Assembly: GCF_025452235.1 (NCBI RefSeq)
Contig: NZ_CP104965.1
Coordinates: forward strand, 1,980,501-2,044,500
From: Devosia neptuniae
GTDB taxonomy: Bacteria > Pseudomonadota > Alphaproteobacteria > Rhizobiales > Devosiaceae
Direction: 5' to 3'
Length of the DNA stretch: 64,000 bases
Below are positions 44,475 to 54,267 of this stretch, one piece after another. The notes beneath the pieces were generated by a model. That model searched no databases. It was given only the letters and a program-made list of their open reading frames with translations, and had not been told where the DNA came from. The translations under genes were made by a program, and so were the position numbers. Each line of letters starts with the position of its first letter. Position 1 is the stretch's first letter.

Positions 44475-45641
44475 ATGCGCACCGGCCTCATCGTTTCGAT
44501 CGTCGCACATGTCACGGTTCTGACCATCGGCCTCATCAATCTGGGCCTGGCGGAGCCGATGACCACGGTCGAAAACGCCATTGCGGTCGATCTGGTGCCG
44601 GTCAGCGATTTCAACAATATCCGCATGGGCTCGCTCGATAGCGAAGTGGTCGATACCCAGACCCCCGCCATTGCCGAATCCGACCAGCCGGCCGAACTGG
44701 CCCAGCCCACCGGCAATACCGAGCGCGATCAGGAAACCCCATCGCCGGCCGATACGCCCACGCCCATGCCGGTAACCAACAGCGCCCCCGCGCCCGAATC
44801 CGCGCCACCACCGCCGGAGCCCGAACCTGAGCCGGAGCCGACCCCGCCCCCACCGGCGGCCCAGCCTGAACCGGCGCCGGAACCCGAGCCTGCTCCTACC
44901 CCGCCAACGCCCGCAACCCGGCCGCGGCCTGCGCCGGAGCCGGTACCCGCACCTGCGCCAGAACCAACGCCGGCTCCCGAGCCGGTGCCCGAACCCACGC
45001 CCGCCCCGACCCCCGCGCCTGAGCCGGCACCCGAGCCGACGCCGGCTCCGGCCCAGCCCCCGGCGCCGACGCCAGCGGCGCGGCCGAGCAATCTGGCGCA
45101 GCTGCGCCAGCAATTTGCCGCCGCCGAAACCGAACGCCGCCGGCGCGAGGAAGAGGAACGCCGCCGCCAGGCTGCGGCCCAGCAGCCCGCGACACCGGCG
45201 CCGAACCCGCAGCCCAATCCGCCGCAGCCGGCCCAGCTCGATTCCGCGCTGGCGGACGATATTTCCTCGATCATCAATCGGGACAATACGACCGGGGCGA
45301 CGACCGGGCAGGGCGGTTCACCCACTTTGGGCGACACCACCGGCACCTCGGCCACCCTCAGCCAGACCGAGATCGGGGCGCTGGTCGCCAAGATCAAGCA
45401 GTGCTGGTATCTGCTGCCCAATGAAGAGGCGAGCGGGGCCGAAGTCGTCGTCAATATGCGGCTCAAGCAGGATGGCTCGCTGGCCGATGTGCCGCGCATC
45501 GTCTCGGTCAGCCAGCAGCCCGAAGCCATCGGCATCGCCCAGAAGGCGGTGAGCGCGGTGGCCGGTTGCGGTCCCTACAGCATGCTCTCGGCAAACACTT
45601 ATGACCAATGGCAGAATATCAACGTCACTTTGCGTCCGTGA
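44475..45641 (+). CDS. tolA: TolA-like envelope-spanning protein
   Basis: A 388-residue protein with one N-terminal helix (about 5-25), a low-complexity linker of Pro, Glu, Ala and Thr (about 90-210) in place of the helical domain II of E. coli TolA, a short charged coil (ETERRRREEEERRRQ), and a C-terminal TonB/TolA-like domain ending NINVTLRP. Two Cys (in KQCWYLL and AGCGPYS) may form the domain's disulfide. Position between tolR and tolB supports the call. Confidence 0.9.
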   Translation: MRTGLIVSIVAHVTVLTIGLINLGLAEPMTTVENAIAVDLVPVSDFNNIRMGSLDSEVVDTQTPAIAESDQPAELAQPTGNTERDQETPSPADTPTPMPVTNSAPAPESAPPPPEPEPEPEPTPPPPAAQPEPAPEPEPAPTPPTPATRPRPAPEPVPAPAPEPTPAPEPVPEPTPAPTPAPEPAPEPTPAPAQPPAPTPAARPSNLAQLRQQFAAAETERRRREEEERRRQAAAQQPATPAPNPQPNPPQPAQLDSALADDISSIINRDNTTGATTGQGGSPTLGDTTGTSATLSQTEIGALVAKIKQCWYLLPNEEASGAEVVVNMRLKQDGSLADVPRIVSVSQQPEAIGIAQKAVSAVAGCGPYSMLSANTYDQWQNINVTLRP

Positions 45642-45701
45642 CATCTTGGAAGCGCCTTTGTCTGGCAGCATTGTCAACGAACGGCAGGAATGGAGACTGA
45701 A

Positions 45702-47012
45702 ATGACCCTTCTCACCCGGCGCAACGCCCTCAAGCTCGGTCTGGCCGGCGGCATTGCCATGGCTGCAGCCGCCAAGGCCAGTGCCCAGCTCAATATCACG
45801 GTCGAGGGCGCCAATTTCCGGCCCCTACCGATCGCCATTCCCGATTTTGCCTCGAGCGATCCCACCTTCGGGCGCGAGATTGCCGAGATCGTGCGCAATA
45901 ATCTGCGCCGTTCGGGCCTGTTCCAGCCGCTCGATCCGGCTTCGCTCCCCGTGCAGGTGGGCGATGTGAACGCCACGCCCGATTTCAACACCTGGCGCAC
46001 CGCCAATGTGGATGCATTGGTGATGGGCGCGGTCGAGCGCGGCGGGCAGATTTCGTCCTCGGTGCGCGTATGGGACACCCGCCAGGGCGCCCAGGTGGTG
46101 GGCAGCAGCTACAATACCGATCCCAATTCCTCGCGCCGGGTCGGCCATATCATTTCTGACGCCATCTATTCCAACCTGACCGGCGGCGGCGGCTATTTCG
46201 ATACCCGCGTAATCTACGTTGCCGAAAGCGGCCCCAAGGCCAATCGCGTGCGGCGCCTGGCCATTATGGATCAGGACGGCGCCAATTCGCAGTATCTGAC
46301 CGATGGCAGCTCCATGGCGCTGACCCCGCGCTTTTCGCCCAATGGCGACATGGTCACCTATATGAATTTCGCCAATGGCAATCCGCAGGTCTTCCTGCTG
46401 CAGCTATCCACCGGTCGCCAGCAACAGCTGGCTGCCGTCGGGGCCATGACCTTCGCGCCGCGCTTTTCGCCCGATGGCGGCACGGTGGCCTTCTCGGTCG
46501 AGCAGGGCGGCGCCACCAATATCTATTCGGTCAGCACCGGGGGCGGCCAGCCCATGCAGCTCACCTCGGGCGCCGCGATCGATACCGGCCCCTCCTATTC
46601 GCCCGATGGCAGCCGCATCCTGTTCGAAAGCGACCGGGGCGGCTCGCCGCAGATCTATATGATGGGCGCCAGCGGCGGTAATGCGCAGCGCATCAGCTTC
46701 GGCCAGGGCAGCTATTCCACCCCGGTCTGGTCGCCCAATGGCGATTTGATCGCCTTTACCCGCCAATCCGGCGGCCAGTTCAATATCGGGGTGATGAATC
46801 CCGATGGCTCGGGCGAGCGCATGCTCTATTCGAGCTTCCACGCCGAAGGCCCCACCTGGGCGCCCAATGGGCGCGTCATCATGTTCTTCCAGGATCCGGG
46901 CGGCAATGACGGCCCGCGCCTGATGAGCATCGATATCTGGGGCCGCAATCTTTTGACCATCCCGACGGATGGCTATGCATCGGATCCGGCCTGGTCGGGC
47001 CTGCGGGCTTAA
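45702..47012 (+). CDS. tolB: Tol-Pal periplasmic protein TolB
   Basis: A 436-residue protein: TolB N-terminal domain followed by a six-bladed WD40-like beta propeller (repeats such as RFSPDGGTVAFS, YSPDGSRILFES, WSPNGDLIAFT). The signal peptide begins LLTRRNALKLGLAGG, with a twin-arginine motif instead of the plain Sec signal of E. coli TolB, and cleavage near KASAQ. ATG 45702 follows GGAG. Confidence 0.95.
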   Translation: MTLLTRRNALKLGLAGGIAMAAAAKASAQLNITVEGANFRPLPIAIPDFASSDPTFGREIAEIVRNNLRRSGLFQPLDPASLPVQVGDVNATPDFNTWRTANVDALVMGAVERGGQISSSVRVWDTRQGAQVVGSSYNTDPNSSRRVGHIISDAIYSNLTGGGGYFDTRVIYVAESGPKANRVRRLAIMDQDGANSQYLTDGSSMALTPRFSPNGDMVTYMNFANGNPQVFLLQLSTGRQQQLAAVGAMTFAPRFSPDGGTVAFSVEQGGATNIYSVSTGGGQPMQLTSGAAIDTGPSYSPDGSRILFESDRGGSPQIYMMGASGGNAQRISFGQGSYSTPVWSPNGDLIAFTRQSGGQFNIGVMNPDGSGERMLYSSFHAEGPTWAPNGRVIMFFQDPGGNDGPRLMSIDIWGRNLLTIPTDGYASDPAWSGLRA

Positions 47013-47018
47013 GTGTTT

Positions 47019-47050
47019 GGGGCGGCACGAAAGTGATTTCGTGTTGCCCC
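47019..47050 (+). terminator. Long hairpin between tolB and pal
   Basis: Positions 47019-47032 pair with 47037-47050 in a 14-bp stem with two wobble pairs and a GTGA loop, 6 nt after the tolB stop. There is no T-run, so it may protect the 3' end or lower read-through into pal. The rest of the 218-nt gap has AT-rich DNA likely to hold a pal promoter. Confidence 0.6.
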
Positions 47051-47230
47051 ACTTAACCTAACGTTATCGGCCATCGCCGCTGTGGCCAAACTGCACCATC
47101 ACGAAAAAGCCCGGATTTCCGCCACATTTGTGCCCCGATAGGCAAACATTAACCAGACACGCAAACGCGGTCTTAAGAATAAGCGCGGTAAATGCCGTGC
47201 TTAAGATTGTAAGCCTTTCAGGAGCCTCCA

Positions 47231-47725
47231 TTGGCCATTTCCGCACCCCTCAACACCGCGTTGCGCGCATTCGCAATGTTGCTCTTCGTCGTCGCGATTG
47301 CGGCCTGTTCCCGCACCCCCAATGCGATGCCGACCGGTGTTGGCAATCTGGGCCCCGGCGGCGGCGCCCCCGGCAGCCAGCAGGAATTCCTCGTTTCGGT
47401 CGGTGACCGCGTGTTCTTCGAAACCGATTCGAGCAACCTCACCCCTACCGCCATGGCCACGCTGGACAAGCAGGCCGCCTGGCTCAACCAATATTCGAAC
47501 TACCGCATCATGATCGAAGGCCATGCCGACGAGCGCGGTACCCGTGAATACAATATCGCCCTGGGCGCCCGCCGCGCCTCCATCGTGGTCAATTACCTGA
47601 CCTCCAAGGGCGTCAATGGCCAGCGCATCACCAGCCAGTCCTTCGGCAAGGAACGCCCGGTGGCCATCTGTAACGACATTTCCTGCTGGAGCCAGAACCG
47701 CCGCGCGGTCACCGTGGTCCAGTAA
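47231..47725 (+). CDS. pal: Peptidoglycan-associated lipoprotein Pal
   Basis: A 164-residue outer-membrane lipoprotein. Lipobox IAAC puts the lipid on Cys26; the OmpA-like domain holds IMIEGHADERGTREYNIALGARRA (split here by position about 95-118), which binds diaminopimelate in peptidoglycan. Starts with TTG at 47231 after AGGAG. It is followed by a strong terminator. Confidence 0.95.
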   Translation: MAISAPLNTALRAFAMLLFVVAIAACSRTPNAMPTGVGNLGPGGGAPGSQQEFLVSVGDRVFFETDSSNLTPTAMATLDKQAAWLNQYSNYRIMIEGHADERGTREYNIALGARRASIVVNYLTSKGVNGQRITSQSFGKERPVAICNDISCWSQNRRAVTVVQ

Positions 47726-47784
47726 GACAAAACCGGCCCTGCCGCTGGCAAGGCCGAAGCGATCCAGTGCAAACTGGAGGCAAG

Positions 47785-47824
47785 AGCGCCCGGAGCCCCG
47801 AAAAGGGCCCGGGCGCTTTCTTTT
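47785..47824 (+). terminator. Rho-independent terminator of pal
   Basis: AGCGCCCGG (47785-47793) pairs with CCGGGCGCT (47809-47817), with an inner GC-rich loop, then TTCTTTT. It closes the tol-pal transcript 60 nt after the stop. Confidence 0.85.
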
Positions 47825-47906
47825 GACCAAAATTGGCCTTTATTGCCTGGCCTCCAAAGGTTCATGGTGCGTCGTGCAGTCACGACGCGTTTGGAGGCGT
47901 ATTGCT

Positions 47907-48929
47907 TTGACGACGACCAATCATCTGAAGGCGCGACTGGCGCTGGCGACGGCGCTGGCCCTCGGCGTGGCAGCCCCGGCTGTCGCCCAGTCCGGGTTGA
48001 TGGCGACCCCGCCGGCTCTGGTGGGCCGCACGCTGAGCGACGAGACGCCGCCGGTTTTGCTGGCCCAGGCCAGTGACACTGCCCAATTGATGCTGCGCAT
48101 CCAGCAGCTCGAGGAGCAGATCCGCTCGCTCAATGGCCAGGTCGAGGGGCTGACTTTCCAACTCACCCAGATGCAGACGCTGGTGCAGCGCCAGAGCGAG
48201 GAAAACGCCGCGCGCTTCCAGGCGCTCGAAGGCGGTGCGCCGGGAAAACCTGATGCGGCGACCCAGCAGGGCGGCGCGACGCCGGCCCCGGTGTCGCCGC
48301 AGGCCCCCGCTGACGAATCCAATGTGCCGCTGACCGATATTCCCGCCCAGGGCGTCCAGCCATTGCCCGGCGAAACCGAGTTCGACCCCACATTCGACGA
48401 TGGCAGCGCGCCAATGGACGATCTGGGCAATTCCAACGATCCGCTGGTCGGCACCGGCCGCACGGGCGGTACGGACCTGACCACGGGCGAGCCGCTGGAC
48501 CTGACCTATGATCCGGCCGCCGGCCCCTCGGACAATTCCGATGCCGATGCACAGTTCCGTGCCGGCTACGAGGCCCTGGCGCGCGGCGACTACGCTTTTG
48601 CCGAGGATCAGTTCACTCAGTTCATCGAGCTGTACCCGGACAATCCCCAGGTTACCGACGCCGCCAATTGGCTGGGCGATGCGCTGTTGCAGCGCCAGGC
48701 CTATAGCGAAGCCGCCGATGTGTTGCTCAATGCCTTTCAGAAGGCGCCGGACAATCCGCGCGCGCCTGAATTGCTGCTCAAGCTGGGCATGTCGCTATCG
48801 GGCGCCGGCGAGCGCGAAACCGCCTGCCGCACCTTTGCTGAAGTCGATCGCCGCTATACGACGCTGCCCGATGCCGTCAAAGGCCGCCTGGCCGAGGAAA
48901 AGACCAAGGCCGAATGCCCGCCCGCTTGA
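47907..48929 (+). CDS. cpoB: Cell division coordinator CpoB (YbgF)
   Basis: A 340-residue periplasmic protein: signal peptide (cleaved after AVAQ, about residue 24), a coiled coil (MLRIQQLEEQIRSLNGQVEG), a Pro/Asp/Gly-rich linker, and C-terminal TPR repeats (FRAGYEALARGDYAFAEDQF; TDAANWLGDALLQRQ). CpoB links Tol-Pal with peptidoglycan synthesis at division. It starts at TTG 47907, 10 nt after GGAGG. It overlaps tilS by 16 nt. Confidence 0.9.
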   Translation: MTTTNHLKARLALATALALGVAAPAVAQSGLMATPPALVGRTLSDETPPVLLAQASDTAQLMLRIQQLEEQIRSLNGQVEGLTFQLTQMQTLVQRQSEENAARFQALEGGAPGKPDAATQQGGATPAPVSPQAPADESNVPLTDIPAQGVQPLPGETEFDPTFDDGSAPMDDLGNSNDPLVGTGRTGGTDLTTGEPLDLTYDPAAGPSDNSDADAQFRAGYEALARGDYAFAEDQFTQFIELYPDNPQVTDAANWLGDALLQRQAYSEAADVLLNAFQKAPDNPRAPELLLKLGMSLSGAGERETACRTFAEVDRRYTTLPDAVKGRLAEEKTKAECPPA

Positions 48930-50188
48930 CCCCCAGCCTCGACGACGCGGCAGCGCTGGACCAGCTCTTTGCTGCCGTCGCCGGGGAACAGGCGATCGGG
49001 CTGGCCGTGTCCGGTGGCGCCGATAGCCTGGCACTGTTGCTGCTGGCCCATAGCTGGGCCAGCGCCCGCGACAACGCGCCCATTCTGCACGTCTATTCGG
49101 TCGATCACGGTCTGCGCCCCGAAGCGGCCGCCGAAGTCAAAATGGTACTCGCTGCGGCCAAAGAGCTGGGCGTCGCCGCCACCGGCCTCAAATGGAGCGC
49201 GACCAAGCCCGTGGCCGGCCTGCAGGAAGCGGCCCGGATCGCCCGCTACCAATTGATCGGCAACGCCATGGCACAGGATGGGATTTCCGTCCTGCTCACC
49301 GCCCATCATCGCAACGACCAAGCCGAAACCGTGTTGATGCGCATGGCCCATGGCAGCGGTATCGAGGGCCTCAAGGGCATGTCGGCCATGGCTGTGGTGG
49401 AGGGCATAATCGTGCACCGCCCGCTGCTCGATATCGATCCGACGGCTCTGCGGGCAATTGTGGATGCAGCGGGCCTCGTGCCGGCCGAAGACCCCTCCAA
49501 TGCGGACGAGCATTATGAACGCGTGCGCTGGCGCAAGGCCTTGCCGCAATTGGCAAGCCTGGGGCTGGACGCCGCGGCACTCGCGGTTTTTGCCGACCGC
49601 ATGGCCGAAGCCGATGCGGCGATTGCGCAGATGGCCGAGAGCTGTTTTGCGGCCATGGTGCGGCTGGATGGCTTCGGCTCGGCCCGGATCGAGCTGGCCG
49701 GCTTTATCGGTCTCAGCCCAGCCATTTCGGTGCGTGTGCTCGGCCGGGTGCTCAATATTGTCGGCGGCCGGCAGAAGCCGCGCGCATTGGGGCAGGTCGA
49801 GCGGCTGCGCCAATCGATTGCCGACGGGGCTCTGCCCAAATCCACCACCGTTCTGGGCTGCGTCATCCGCCTCAAGGACGATGCCGTGGTGATCGCCCGC
49901 GAACCCGGCCGCGCCGTGCCCCCCGACGCGATCCTGCGGCCCCATGCCGAGCTGATCTGGGACGAACGCTTCCTGATCATCAACGGCTCGGATGAAAGCG
50001 ACCTCACCGCCAGCGTCGCCGATTATCTGCCCCGCCACCGGCTCGAAGAATTCCTCGGCTTCAAGGTCACCGCTCCCGCCGAAGCCATCCGCACCGCCCC
50101 CATCGTCCGCGACGCCGCCGGCGGCGTCCTCTCGCTGGGCGGCTGGTCGTTCGACGATCGCATCAAGGTGCAATTGCTGATCGATTGA
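48914..50188 (+). CDS. tilS: tRNA(Ile)-lysidine synthetase
   Basis: A 424-residue PP-loop ATPase that adds lysidine to the anticodon of the AUA tRNA. Ser-Gly-Gly-Ala-Asp-Ser at 33-38 is the PP-loop, HHRNDQAETVLMR is the catalytic helix, and EDPSN at about 195 follows. The C-terminal domains are short. tilS next to ftsH is an old order in bacteria. Confidence 0.94.
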   Translation: MPARLTPSLDDAAALDQLFAAVAGEQAIGLAVSGGADSLALLLLAHSWASARDNAPILHVYSVDHGLRPEAAAEVKMVLAAAKELGVAATGLKWSATKPVAGLQEAARIARYQLIGNAMAQDGISVLLTAHHRNDQAETVLMRMAHGSGIEGLKGMSAMAVVEGIIVHRPLLDIDPTALRAIVDAAGLVPAEDPSNADEHYERVRWRKALPQLASLGLDAAALAVFADRMAEADAAIAQMAESCFAAMVRLDGFGSARIELAGFIGLSPAISVRVLGRVLNIVGGRQKPRALGQVERLRQSIADGALPKSTTVLGCVIRLKDDAVVIAREPGRAVPPDAILRPHAELIWDERFLIINGSDESDLTASVADYLPRHRLEEFLGFKVTAPAEAIRTAPIVRDAAGGVLSLGGWSFDDRIKVQLLID

Positions 50189-50727
50189 GGGGGTCGGGCT
50201 TGCTCCCAATCCCTCCTTCCCACGGCGCTCCCGCGGGAGACAGCGAAGAACCCCAATCTATCCATCTTATCCCCGCCCCACCCACCTCATGCCACTATCC
50301 CTCCATCACCCTGCCAGAGCGCGGTCATGACGAGTGGATGGGCTGGGTGAATGCCGTGGGTTGGAGGTCGCTCCGGCCACGCAGAGGTACGACGGCTCGC
50401 CTCATAACAAGGCAAGCTCATCCGGCCCTGTGAAAAATCCCGGCGCGATGGCGAGGCCGACGTTTCACCATCTACCAAACCCCAGAGACGCCGGTCTCGC
50501 CATCGTCGCTCACTGCCAAAACCGTCGGCACCAGCCGGACGGCGTATCGCCACGCCCCTGTGGAACCTTCCGCTTCGCCATTGCGTATTAACCCAATCGC
50601 GACATTATGACTGGACGGAGCGCCCAAAGGGCCGCAGGTCTTGCCCTTGTAACGCCCCATTGCCGGACATACATTCGGCCTTACTGCTGGCTGCTGCATT
50701 TGGGCCGGCTTCTCCGGGACAGGATTG
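50189..50727 (+). other. Gene-free interval between tilS and ftsH
   Basis: This 539-nt stretch has no supported gene. It contains a 12-nt palindrome CTCCCGCGGGAG (50229-50240) and a 13-nt inverted repeat with one mismatch (CGATGGCGAGGCC at 50446-50458 and GGTCTCGCCATCG at 50493-50505). The open minus-strand frame at 50287-50553 lacks a recognised domain. The ftsH promoter probably lies in the last 150 nt. It may contain a degenerate dispersed repeat. Confidence 0.4.
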
Positions 50728-52659
50728 ATGAACGGAAACTTCCGCAACTTCGCCATCTGGCTAGTCATACTCTTCATGCTGATGGGCCTGTTCCAGGTCT
50801 TCCAGTCGTCGACCCGCTCAATTTCGGTCTCCGACAAGAGCTACAGCCAGTTCGTCACCGATGTGGAAGCAGGGCGCGTCCAATCCGTCACCATCACCAA
50901 TAATGTGGTGTCGGGCGTGCTCAATGACGGTGCGCGCTTTGAAACCGTGCTGCCCGATGGCGCCGACGTGATCAATCGCCTCGAAGACAAGGGCGTGTCG
51001 ATCACCGCCCGCGCCCCCGAATCGAGCCCGTTCTGGTCGATCCTGCTCTCTTCCTGGCTGCCCTTCATCGTCATCATCGGCGTGTGGTTCTTCTTCATAC
51101 GGCAGATGCAGGGCGGTGGCCGTGGCGGCGCGATGGGCTTTGGCAAGTCGCGCGCCAAGTTGCTCACCGAAACCCATGGCAAGGTGACGTTCGAGGACGT
51201 TGCTGGCGTGGACGAAGCCAAGCAGGACCTAGAGGAAATCGTCGAATTCCTGCGCGATCCCGGCAAATTCCAGCGCCTGGGCGGCCGTATTCCGCGCGGT
51301 GTGCTGCTGGTGGGCCCTCCGGGTACCGGTAAGACGCTGCTGGCCCGTTCGGTCGCCGGCGAAGCCAATGTGCCCTTCTTCACCATTTCGGGTTCGGACT
51401 TCGTTGAAATGTTCGTCGGTGTCGGCGCGTCCCGCGTTCGCGACATGTTCGAACAGGCCAAGAAGAACGCGCCCTGCATTATCTTCATCGACGAAATCGA
51501 CGCCGTCGGCCGCCAGCGTGGCGCCGGGCTCGGTGGCGGTAACGACGAACGCGAACAGACCCTAAACCAGCTCCTTGTCGAGATGGACGGCTTTGAAGCC
51601 AATGAAGGCATCATCCTGATCGCTGCCACCAACCGTCCCGACGTGCTGGATCCCGCTTTGCTGCGTCCCGGCCGCTTCGACCGCCAGGTCGTGGTGCCCA
51701 ATCCCGACGTGTCGGGCCGCGAAAAGGTGCTCAAGGTTCACGTCCGCAAGGTGCCTTTGGCCCCCGATGTGGATCTGAAGGTTCTGGCCCGTGGTACCCC
51801 CGGTTTCTCGGGCGCTGACCTGATGAACCTAGTCAACGAAGCGGCCCTTATGGCGGCGCGGCGCAACAAGCGCTTCGTCACCCATGCAGAATTCGAAGAC
51901 GCCAAGGACAAGATCATGATGGGCGCCGAGCGCCGCACCATGGCCATGTCCGAGGACGAGAAGAAGCTGACGGCCTATCACGAGGCTGGCCACGCCATCA
52001 TCGCGCTCAAGGTTGCGGGCATCGACCCCATCCACAAGGCGACGATCATTCCGCGCGGCCGCGCTTTGGGCATGGTCATGACCCTGCCCGAGAGCGACAG
52101 CTATTCGTTCTCCCGCGAAAAGGCCCTGGCGCGCCTCACCATGCTGTTCGGCGGCCGCGAGGCCGAGATCATCAAGTTCGGCCCGGAAAAGGTCACCTCT
52201 GGCGCCTCCGGCGATATCCAGATGGCGACGAGCCTGGCCCGCTCCATGGTCATGGAATGGGGCATGAGCGAGAAGCTTGGCCGCGTCCGCTACAAGTCGA
52301 GCGACCAGGAAGTGTTCCTGGGTCATTCGGTGACGCAGTCGACCAATATGAGCGACGACACCGCGCGCATCATCGACCAGGAAGTGCGCAAGCTGATCGA
52401 GGATGGCGAGGCTTCGGCCAAGGAAATCCTCACCACCTACCACGACGAGTGGGAGGCGATTGCCCAGGCGCTGCTCGAATATGAGACGCTGACTGGCGAT
52501 GAGTTGCGCGCCCTGATGGAAGGCAAGCAGCCGGTTCGCCCGGACGACAATGGCCCCTCCGCGCCCAAGGCGACGGGTGTGCCCTCAGCCGGCAAATCGG
52601 GCAAGAAACGTCCCGATGCACCGCCCGAGACGGGTCTCGAGCCGCAGCCGGGCAGCTAA
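50728..52659 (+). CDS. ftsH: Membrane AAA+ zinc protease FtsH
   Basis: A 643-residue protease: two membrane helices (about 5-25 and 100-122), AAA+ domain with [18 protein letters not shown] and [13 protein letters not shown], then the zinc protease with HEAGHAI. It degrades LpxC, SecY and sigma-32-type targets in other bacteria. The C-terminal tail (Pro/Lys/Gly) is disordered. ATG 50728; a TTG one codon earlier is also possible. Confidence 0.97.
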   Translation: MNGNFRNFAIWLVILFMLMGLFQVFQSSTRSISVSDKSYSQFVTDVEAGRVQSVTITNNVVSGVLNDGARFETVLPDGADVINRLEDKGVSITARAPESSPFWSILLSSWLPFIVIIGVWFFFIRQMQGGGRGGAMGFGKSRAKLLTETHGKVTFEDVAGVDEAKQDLEEIVEFLRDPGKFQRLGGRIPRGVLLVGPPGTGKTLLARSVAGEANVPFFTISGSDFVEMFVGVGASRVRDMFEQAKKNAPCIIFIDEIDAVGRQRGAGLGGGNDEREQTLNQLLVEMDGFEANEGIILIAATNRPDVLDPALLRPGRFDRQVVVPNPDVSGREKVLKVHVRKVPLAPDVDLKVLARGTPGFSGADLMNLVNEAALMAARRNKRFVTHAEFEDAKDKIMMGAERRTMAMSEDEKKLTAYHEAGHAIIALKVAGIDPIHKATIIPRGRALGMVMTLPESDSYSFSREKALARLTMLFGGREAEIIKFGPEKVTSGASGDIQMATSLARSMVMEWGMSEKLGRVRYKSSDQEVFLGHSVTQSTNMSDDTARIIDQEVRKLIEDGEASAKEILTTYHDEWEAIAQALLEYETLTGDELRALMEGKQPVRPDDNGPSAPKATGVPSAGKSGKKRPDAPPETGLEPQPGS

Positions 52660-52675
52660 GTCAGGCAGAAAACTG

Positions 52676-52701
52676 GAAAGGTCGCCGCAGGGCGGCCTTT
52701 C
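52676..52701 (+). terminator. Hairpin terminator after ftsH
   Basis: GAAAGGTCGCC (52676-52686) pairs with GGCGGCCTTTC (52691-52701) with one wobble pair and a GCAG loop, 16 nt after the ftsH stop. The T content after the stem is low, so termination may be partial. Confidence 0.7.
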
Positions 52702-52791
52702 TGCATTTGATCTTCACCGTTATTCCGCCGAAAAGCGCTCTTAACGGTTGAACGATAGAATCACCGCTCCATACGAGTGTGAGGGCAGATC

Positions 52792-54135
52792 ATGGTCAGG
52801 AAATATTTCGGCACGGATGGTATTCGCGGCCTCGCCAATGGCAGCAAGCTTACCCCCGAACTGGCAATGAAGGTCGGCATGGCTGCCGGCACCAAATTCG
52901 TGCGCGGCGACCATCGCAATCGCGTGGTGATCGGCAAGGATACCCGTCGCTCCGGCTATATGATCGAGACGGCCCTGACCGCCGGCTTCACCGCCGTGGG
53001 CATGGATGTATACCTGCTCGGCCCGATGCCCACCCCGGCCGTCGCCATGCTGACCCGCTCGCTGCGTGCGGATCTAGGCGTCATGATCTCGGCCTCGCAC
53101 AATCCCTATGATGACAATGGCATCAAGCTGTTCCGCCCCGATGGCTATAAGCTCAGCGACGAGCTGGAGCTGGAAATCGAGCGGCTGATCGATAGCGACA
53201 CGAGCAAGCTTCTGGCGCATGGCATGAATATCGGCCGCGCCCACCGCGACGAGGAAGCCCGCACCCGCTATATCGAATATGCCAAGCGCACGCTGCCGCG
53301 CAATGTCGACCTGTCCGGCCTGCGCGTGGTGCTCGATTGCGCCAATGGTGCCGCCTATAAGGTCGCGCCCATCGCCCTGTGGGAATTGGGCGCCGAGGTC
53401 ATCACCATCGGCGTCGAGCCCGATGGCTATAATATCAATCACAAGGTCGGTTCCACCGCGCCCGACGCCGTGGCCGCCAAGGTGCGCGAGATGCGTGCCG
53501 ATATCGGCATTGCGCTGGATGGTGACGCCGACCGCGTCATCATCATCGATGAAAAGGGCAGTGTGGTCGATGGCGACCAGTTCATGGCGGTGATCGCCCA
53601 GAGCTGGATGGAGCGCGAAATGCTGGTGGGCGGCGGGATCGTCGCCACCATCATGTCCAATCTGGGCCTCGAACGCTATCTGCTCTCGCTGGGGTTGACG
53701 CTGGAGCGCACGCAGGTGGGCGATCGCTACGTGCTCGAAGCCATGCGCGCCAAGGGCTTCAATGTGGGCGGCGAACAATCGGGCCACATCATCCTGTCCG
53801 ATTTCACCACGACCGGGGATGGCCTCGTCGCCGCGCTGCAATTGCTGGCCGTGCTCAAACAGCAGGAGCGCTCCATCTCGGAAATCTGCGCTCGCTTCGA
53901 AAAGGTCCCGCAGCTGTTGCGCAGCGTCAAGTTCAAGTCCGGCAAGCCGCTGGAGCACAAGCAGGTCATCCAGGCCATTGCCGATGGCCAGGCCATGCTT
54001 GGCAAGGGCGGGCGCCTCGTCGTCCGCGCCTCGGGCACTGAGCCGGTTATCCGCGTCATGGGCGAAGCCGACGATGCCGCTTTGGTATCGACCGTGGTCG
54101 GCCAGGTAGAGGCAGCCATCCTGCAGGTTGCCTGA
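52792..54135 (+). CDS. glmM: Phosphoglucosamine mutase
   Basis: A 447-residue mutase giving glucosamine-1-phosphate for peptidoglycan and LPS. The phospho-Ser is Ser102 in [12 protein letters not shown], the Mg2+ loop is DGDADR, and the C-terminal phosphate loop is [11 protein letters not shown]. The common neighbour of ftsH in proteobacteria. Confidence 0.97.
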   Translation: MVRKYFGTDGIRGLANGSKLTPELAMKVGMAAGTKFVRGDHRNRVVIGKDTRRSGYMIETALTAGFTAVGMDVYLLGPMPTPAVAMLTRSLRADLGVMISASHNPYDDNGIKLFRPDGYKLSDELELEIERLIDSDTSKLLAHGMNIGRAHRDEEARTRYIEYAKRTLPRNVDLSGLRVVLDCANGAAYKVAPIALWELGAEVITIGVEPDGYNINHKVGSTAPDAVAAKVREMRADIGIALDGDADRVIIIDEKGSVVDGDQFMAVIAQSWMEREMLVGGGIVATIMSNLGLERYLLSLGLTLERTQVGDRYVLEAMRAKGFNVGGEQSGHIILSDFTTTGDGLVAALQLLAVLKQQERSISEICARFEKVPQLLRSVKFKSGKPLEHKQVIQAIADGQAMLGKGGRLVVRASGTEPVIRVMGEADDAALVSTVVGQVEAAILQVA

Positions 54136-54267
54136 CTTCCGACAACAGTTGTCGGGCCGGTCTCTACTGCTGTTACGGTTAAAAGTTTAGGTTAATCGGG
54201 TTTTAAGAAAGTTGTCCGATATTTGCCAACAATCGACTCATGTCGTGGCAACCTAAGGACGAATTTC

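Noticed and set aside
44740-45110. Short tandem repeats in tolA as a CRISPR or satellite array
   Set aside because: The repeats are Pro-Glu-Pro-Ala codons within a coding frame and vary in length, which is a low-complexity linker.
50287-50553. 88-codon minus-strand frame before ftsH
   Set aside because: No ribosome site or domain was seen, and the composition is Arg/Pro-rich. I left it in the gap description and did not call it a gene.
54136-54267. CtrA box (TTAA-N7-TTAA) before the beta-barrel gene
   Set aside because: TTAA elements are present but with a spacing of 9 rather than 7, so the match to the CtrA consensus is not good enough.
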